64,000 nucleotides of DNA, taken from the NCBI GenBank assembly GCA_900546625.1, contig URDU01000004.1, positions 61,300 through 125,299 on the forward strand, in the 5' to 3' direction. This DNA is from an uncultured Lachnobacterium sp. Lineage in GTDB: Bacteria > Bacillota > Clostridia > Lachnospirales > Lachnospiraceae. Position 1 is the stretch's first letter. The number at the start of each line of letters is the position of its first letter. Under the pieces are notes generated by a model. That model saw nothing but the letters and a program-made list of their open reading frames with translations, made no database searches and was not told where the DNA came from. Positions 59,840 through 64,000 of this stretch are shown piece by piece. The translations under genes were made by a program, and so were the position numbers.

Positions 59840-61690
59840 TCATATTGCTTTACTTCTATCTACATACTCAACCAGCGCCTGATGATCAAGCGGGTCTCTC
59901 ATGTCGTAGTGGAAAAGCGCCCACACCGGCTCCTTATGATACTTTGGCAGCTCATCCAGCTTGCGCGTGTGCTTGTCCGGAAAAATATAGTGGAACGGCT
60001 CCACATGCGACAGCTTTCCATTCTTACAGTATGCATGTGTCATGTGCTTGAAGCTGCCTATATCGGTGGCCCATCTTGGGCGACTCTTGCAGTTCTCTCG
60101 ATAGTACAAATCAAAGATGAGCGACTCCTGAATCATGCTGTAAATCTGCGCATTTTCGTCAAAATCAGTATTATCTCTATCGCTGTCACAGCCATGCAGG
60201 TATAATCCCGCAGAAGCCATATCATCGCTGTCAAAACCATGCAGGTATAAAGCTAGAAACTCAAGCAATATCTCGCACCTTCTGATGCGCGAATGGCTCA
60301 TTCCAAAATAGCCGCTTGCCTCATAAAAATCTCCAAGCTCCTGAAAAAACTCAAACGCACTGTCAAAGATACACTCCATGAGCTTCATCGTAATCTCAAA
60401 CTGTCCGCTGTTGTAATACACCTCAAGCATCTCCTCGACGCGCTTAATCTTTATCACATCATCAAACGAAAGCCACTTCGTGGACATGACCTCATACGGT
60501 GGCTTGTCGTGGTACACAATACCATATTCCGCGGCATGCTCAAACATGTACGAGCCCTTGAGCACCTTTAAAAATCCAAGCTGCAGCTGGTTTGGCTTAA
60601 GCTCATAAATCTCATCAAAGGAACGCCCAAAGCTGTCATAATCCTCATACGGAAGCCCAGCAATCAGGTCTAGATGCTCATGGATATTGTTGCCACTTTG
60701 AATGAGCCTCACAACCTCCTTAAGTCTCTCAAGCTTCATAGTCCTGTGAATCTCCTTAATCGTGACCTCATTGGTGGACTGCACACCGATTTCAAGCTGT
60801 ATAAGCCCCGGCCTCATATCAGAAATCAGCTCAAGCTCCTCCTGATTCAGCAGATCCGCCGATATCTCAAAGTGAAAATTTGTCACACCATTGTCATTTG
60901 CCTTTATAAAGCGCCACAGCTCCATGGCATGAGCATGATTGCAGTTGAAGGTTCTGTCCACAAACTTGATCTGCGGCACCTTCTGGTCTATGAAAAACTT
61001 AAGCTCTCTTTTGACAATCTCAGTATCCCTGAAACGCAGTGTCTTATCCACCGATGACAGGCAGTAGCTGCACGAAAACGGACATCCCCTGCTGCTCTCG
61101 TAGTAGATGATGCGGTTTGAAAAATCATCAAGCGTATCATAGCAGAATGGGATTTCACTCATGTTTTTGATTGGGCGGGAACTTGTGAAAACTATTTCAT
61201 CTGATTTGCATCCTGCGTTGTTCACACTTGTACTATTACTTGTGCTATTACCTGTGCTGTTTTTTCTGAAAGCAATGCCTGCAATATCAATCAGCTTCTT
61301 TTGATGAGCATAGTAGCCGCACAGCTCTCTAAAGGTATCCTCACCCTCGCCTATCATCACGCCGTCTATGTATGGATTTTCCATCAGAAACGCCTCCACC
61401 TCGTAAGACACCTCAGGGCCTCCAACCCATATCGGCACTGACGGACAAAGCTTTTTATACTCGCGTGCAATATCAGTCACATAATCAATATTCCATATAT
61501 AGCACGAAAAACAAAGTACATCGGGCTTTCTCTTATAAAGCTCCTCAAGAATGTAATCCTTCTGATTGTTTATCGTGTATTCCGCAAGCTCCACAGCCTC
61601 CCTGTATTCCCCTGCACAGGCGCGCAGTGAGTAAACTGCGAGGTTTGAATGTATGTATTTTGCATTGATTGCTGTCAGTAAAATATTCAT
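59840..61690 (-). CDS. B12-binding radical SAM protein with DUF4080
   Basis: 616 aa. A B12-binding-like N-terminus (MNILLTAINAKYIHSNLAVYS, VWVGGPEVSYEV) precedes the radical SAM barrel with the Fe-S motif SSRGCPFSCSYCLSS (about residues 199-213). The C-terminal DUF4080 domain starts about residue 380 (SMKLMECIFDS, EFLALYLHGF). Radical SAM enzymes of this class are thought to do methylation or C-C chemistry; substrate unknown. Two kinds of in-frame repeats occur inside: (NSTx)3 near residue 145 and a 15-residue duplication (LYLHGFDSDDMASAG) near residue 484. Confidence 0.85.
   Translation of the reverse strand: MNILLTAINAKYIHSNLAVYSLRACAGEYREAVELAEYTINNQKDYILEELYKRKPDVLCFSCYIWNIDYVTDIAREYKKLCPSVPIWVGGPEVSYEVEAFLMENPYIDGVMIGEGEDTFRELCGYYAHQKKLIDIAGIAFRKNSTGNSTSNSTSVNNAGCKSDEIVFTSSRPIKNMSEIPFCYDTLDDFSNRIIYYESSRGCPFSCSYCLSSVDKTLRFRDTEIVKRELKFFIDQKVPQIKFVDRTFNCNHAHAMELWRFIKANDNGVTNFHFEISADLLNQEELELISDMRPGLIQLEIGVQSTNEVTIKEIHRTMKLERLKEVVRLIQSGNNIHEHLDLIAGLPYEDYDSFGRSFDEIYELKPNQLQLGFLKVLKGSYMFEHAAEYGIVYHDKPPYEVMSTKWLSFDDVIKIKRVEEMLEVYYNSGQFEITMKLMECIFDSAFEFFQELGDFYEASGYFGMSHSRIRRCEILLEFLALYLHGFDSDDMASAGLYLHGCDSDRDNTDFDENAQIYSMIQESLIFDLYYRENCKSRPRWATDIGSFKHMTHAYCKNGKLSHVEPFHYIFPDKHTRKLDELPKYHKEPVWALFHYDMRDPLDHQALVEYVDRSKAI
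60181..60250. repeat. 45-nt tandem duplication inside the radical SAM gene
   Basis: CGCTGTCA..CCATGCAGGTATAA occurs at 60181-60205 and 60226-60250, giving a period of 45 nt (15 codons) in frame. The two 25-nt copies differ at two positions (CA/AA and G/A). Confidence 0.8.
61226..61261. repeat. 12-nt in-frame repeat encoding NSTx units
   Basis: Three 12-nt units (ACTTGTACTATT, ACTTGTGCTATT, ACCTGTGCTGTT on the plus strand) code for repeating Asn-Ser-Thr-x on the minus strand. The surrounding region (about residues 140-160) is a flexible insertion between the B12 and radical SAM parts. Confidence 0.7.
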
Positions 61691-61755
61691 GGTTTCTCCT
61701 TAAAAAATGACCCTTGAATGTAAACTTTATGCCACATTCAAAGGTCTGCTTCGTA

Positions 61756-62877
61756 TTATTGCAGCATCGACATATTAACAAGCCTGTCGTACATGCCGCT
61801 TGCAAACAGCACCATCATACCAATCGTGCAGATGACCGACAGCACAAAGCCTATTATCGATGTAATCATACCGGCAGTTGCTATTGCATTATTATACTGC
61901 TTTGCCCTTTTTGACATTTTGGAAGCAAGCATGCCGACAATTCCAAGCCCCATCAGATAGCCAAAAAACGAGAACATAATACTGCAAATGCCAAGCACCA
62001 GTGAAACCACTGCAAGCTTGGCGCCCTCCCTCTCGTCATCTATGATGGTCTCATTGTTGTAGAGCATCTCAAGACGGATACGCCTTGACTTACGAAGCAT
62101 AACAAGCATAGGAATACCGAGCACGACAAATGCGACACAGTTCATTGCTGAAAACTCATTAATCCTGTCGGCCACTCCGCCTCCCTCAAATATTCCCGAT
62201 GATAAAAGTCCGCCCATATCTACAACAGTATGGAAAATGACAAGCATCCACAAATTGCGTGTAGAAGCGTATATCATGCAAAACAGCACACCCATGAGTC
62301 CTGCTGAAATAACCTGTATCAGACAACTGCTGAACTTAACCCCTGCACCCATATTGGAAAAATGCATCAAGCCAAACAGTACGCCTCCCAAAACTACGGC
62401 TCCTGTGATTCCACCTTTTGTCTTTGGAAAAGCTCTTAGCAGCAGATTGAACACTACTCCTCTAAACACCAGCTCCTCAACGAGTCCTACAAGACAGACC
62501 GCAATAAAGAAAAAGATGATGTTGTAAAATGCCTTAACATCACCATGCTCACTCAAAAAGCACAAATATATGCCTGAAACAACAGCATACAGACAATACA
62601 CTACGAAAAAACCACCTGTGTATAAGCTTCTGGTCCATCCTGCTGCTTTTTCCTTAAAGATATCCCACAGCCCAAATAAATATGTGATGCCCAGAAAAAT
62701 AACTAAAACAAGGGTCTCCACAATAGCCTGCAGCAGATAGTCATCTGCTTTTTCCATGCCAAGAATCAGTTTCAAAACTTTTCCGCTCCACTGTAAGGGT
62801 GCAATGAAAAGAAAAACTGCAAGAATGGCAAAGATTATATTTGCCGGTGCCGAAAGGTTTCTCAATTTCTGTTTCAT
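61756..62877 (-). CDS. CPBP-family intramembrane protease with C-terminal DUF4190-like region
   Basis: 373 aa with about ten membrane helices. The CPBP (Rce1/Abi) motifs are EELVFRGVVFNLLLRAF (about residue 133), FGLMHFSN (His, about 178) and IFHTVVDMGG (about 220). The C-terminal 100 residues hold three more helices with KLAVVSLVLGICSIMFSFFGYLMG and SMKRAKQYNNAIATAGMI-like wording, as in DUF4190 proteins. CPBP proteases process prenylated or bacteriocin-related proteins, or confer immunity; no bacteriocin gene is near. The ATG at 62877 follows GAGGAG at 10 nt. Confidence 0.8.
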   Translation of the reverse strand: MKQKLRNLSAPANIIFAILAVFLFIAPLQWSGKVLKLILGMEKADDYLLQAIVETLVLVIFLGITYLFGLWDIFKEKAAGWTRSLYTGGFFVVYCLYAVVSGIYLCFLSEHGDVKAFYNIIFFFIAVCLVGLVEELVFRGVVFNLLLRAFPKTKGGITGAVVLGGVLFGLMHFSNMGAGVKFSSCLIQVISAGLMGVLFCMIYASTRNLWMLVIFHTVVDMGGLLSSGIFEGGGVADRINEFSAMNCVAFVVLGIPMLVMLRKSRRIRLEMLYNNETIIDDEREGAKLAVVSLVLGICSIMFSFFGYLMGLGIVGMLASKMSKRAKQYNNAIATAGMITSIIGFVLSVICTIGMMVLFASGMYDRLVNMSMLQ

Positions 62878-63041
62878 AACTTTAAATCTCCTCATTTGTA
62901 TTTAATTTGATATGAAAATATTCTATAGCATTTACTTTGGCATTACAAGCTCTGGTTAATCTAAATTCGATGAAATTGAGGATATAATATGTAACTGTTT
63001 ACGAGAACGGAAGGTTGTTATTTTGACACAGCTATGACAAC

Positions 63042-63857
63042 TTATAAAAATTCCTGTTCGTGCTTTTTGAAAAAATTGTAAAAATATTGAACATTTTCTA
63101 ATTCATTCCATTTTACTACATCATATTCTTTTGTATCTATGTTATATATTTTGGCATTTAGTGTACCAAGCATAAAAGGTGAGTGTGTTGCAATAACAAA
63201 TTGACATTCCAGTAACCTTGCCAACTTGTTAATTTCATTTGCTAAAAGCACCTGATTAGAGGGTGAAAGAGAAACCTCTGGTTCGTCAAGAAGATATAGC
63301 GCATTTGGTTGTAAATATTCTTCAAAGTATTGCATTGAAGTTTCTCCGTTCGAATATTTTTCCTGTGCAAATTTAATATATTCTTCTTGTTTTCTTCCTT
63401 CTTTCGAAGATATAAAGTCTTTTGCTTCCTGTATTGTCATACCTTTCTGCACATAATCGTATTCCATCCCATCCGACAATACTTGCTTTTGCTGAATTTT
63501 TTTAATTTCGTACAAAATATCTTCGCTCTTAATATACCTGCTATTTCTTGGGAGATTCTTTATAACGAATCCAAAATCGTCTTCACCCAGACTATACGAA
63601 CACTCATTTGAAAATGCGTTACAATAATCTACGATTCCAAAAGAATTACTCGTAGCATATTCTTTACCTTTTAGTTGAAGTCTGTTTGCAATTAAGTTCA
63701 ATAATGTAGATTTTCCTGAACCATTATTCCCGTAAAAAACTGTAATAGGTGAAAATACAAATGGTTCAATATATTTTCCACGAAAAACATTATAGGGATA
63801 TATATTCGGATTTTTTACTTGTTTGTTACTCAACATAAAACTACTTAAATAAATCAT
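63042..63857 (-). CDS. AAA-family ATPase of the AAA_21/RecF-like group
   Basis: 271 aa. Walker A is [20 protein letters not shown] (about residues 43-52), the signature-like region precedes ALYLLDEPEVSLSPSNQ (Walker B and D-loop, about 190), and ATHSPFMLG is the switch His (about 222). A short coiled middle (about residues 100-160) links them. Such stand-alone ATPases are common in phage-defence and toxin-antitoxin-like pairs, but the partner nuclease or OLD domain is missing here. An ordinary chromosomal role is equally possible. Confidence 0.8.
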   Translation of the reverse strand: MIYLSSFMLSNKQVKNPNIYPYNVFRGKYIEPFVFSPITVFYGNNGSGKSTLLNLIANRLQLKGKEYATSNSFGIVDYCNAFSNECSYSLGEDDFGFVIKNLPRNSRYIKSEDILYEIKKIQQKQVLSDGMEYDYVQKGMTIQEAKDFISSKEGRKQEEYIKFAQEKYSNGETSMQYFEEYLQPNALYLLDEPEVSLSPSNQVLLANEINKLARLLECQFVIATHSPFMLGTLNAKIYNIDTKEYDVVKWNELENVQYFYNFFKKHEQEFL

Positions 63858-63910
63858 TGTGTTCTTACTTCCTCTATCTCAAATACTTCGCAATACATTA
63901 TCCACAACCA

Positions 63911-63990
63911 TTAAGCTATAAATGCATCAGCTGTCAAAATCCAGTCTATCCGCAAATACAGTTCATAATCACGCTTATCATCATTTCTTT
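63911..63990 (-). pseudogene. Possible C-terminal fragment of a small gene at the right edge
   Basis: The minus strand encodes DKRDYELYLRIDWILTADAF and ends in a TAA at 63911-63913. A stop codon appears further upstream in this frame near 63993, while ATGAAAAAGAAATGA lies in another frame, as if a short frameshift separated them. The rest of 63858-64000 shows nothing else. Confidence 0.25.
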
Positions 63991-64000
63991 TTCATCTGGT

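Overview
The window looks like a chromosomal segment of a gut Firmicute in the Lachnospiraceae, probably near Agathobacter (Eubacterium rectale) or Roseburia. This is inferred from the low-to-moderate GC, strong AAGGAGG-type ribosome sites, a Trp T-box ahead of trpE, the ecfA-ecfT-truA-rplM-rpsI block, DUF4080 radical-SAM, VanW, VanZ and CPBP proteins, and a minimal SUF-like iron-sulfur pair. No sequence search was possible. Almost all genes lie on the minus strand; the exceptions are an SDR reductase, a small HTH protein, a DUF2798 protein, an SseB-like protein and one membrane-anchored hypothetical.

Layout. 1-7.0 kb: truncated membrane protein, tRNA-Pro(CGG), an SDR reductase resembling the EF-P aminopentanone reductase, HTH regulator, GlgX-type debranching enzyme, CapA-like protein, methyltransferase and ArsR/SmtB repressor. 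7.0-9.8 kb: a 231-bp foldback repeat, then a Zn/Cd-type P1B ATPase with a stand-alone HMA chaperone and a CzrA/CadC-like operator at its promoter. 10-11.6 kb: ThrH and an HD hydrolase. 11.7-18.2 kb: trpEGDCBA operon (no trpF) under a T-box with a UGG specifier. 18.2-26.7 kb: a sucrose/fructo-oligosaccharide locus (LacI regulator, ABC importer, GH13, GH32, fructokinase) with two matching operators. 26.9-28.0 kb: 3' remnant of a gluconate permease abutting a HipA-like kinase gene.

28.1-34.7 kb: two-component system plus MacB/Bce-like ABC exporter, a GNAT and an unrecognised Cys-rich protein. 34.7-38.6 kb: AACAGTAA repeat cluster, SmsB/SmsC-like genes, GNAT, a possible attenuated leader or small RNA ahead of a DUF2798 gene, and thioredoxin. 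38.7-45.6 kb: Xaa-Pro peptidase, TrpB2, the SseB-like protein, a VanZ protein and a broken zeta-toxin module. 45.7-53.2 kb: rpsI, rplM, an MBOAT/SGNH acyltransferase pair inserted into the otherwise conserved block, truA, ecfT and two ecfA genes. 53.2-64 kb: TrmL, aminotransferase/Lrp pair, HypE-like protein, VanW protein, a 34-aa membrane peptide, exonuclease, radical-SAM protein with internal repeats, CPBP protease and an AAA ATPase.

How the genes work together: three transport/catabolic or biosynthetic units have readable control (metal efflux by an SmtB-type operator, tryptophan by tRNA-Trp sensing, sucrose by a LacI operator). The accessory content is small: gene remnants, short repeats, and a cell-envelope acylation pair in an otherwise conserved neighbourhood.
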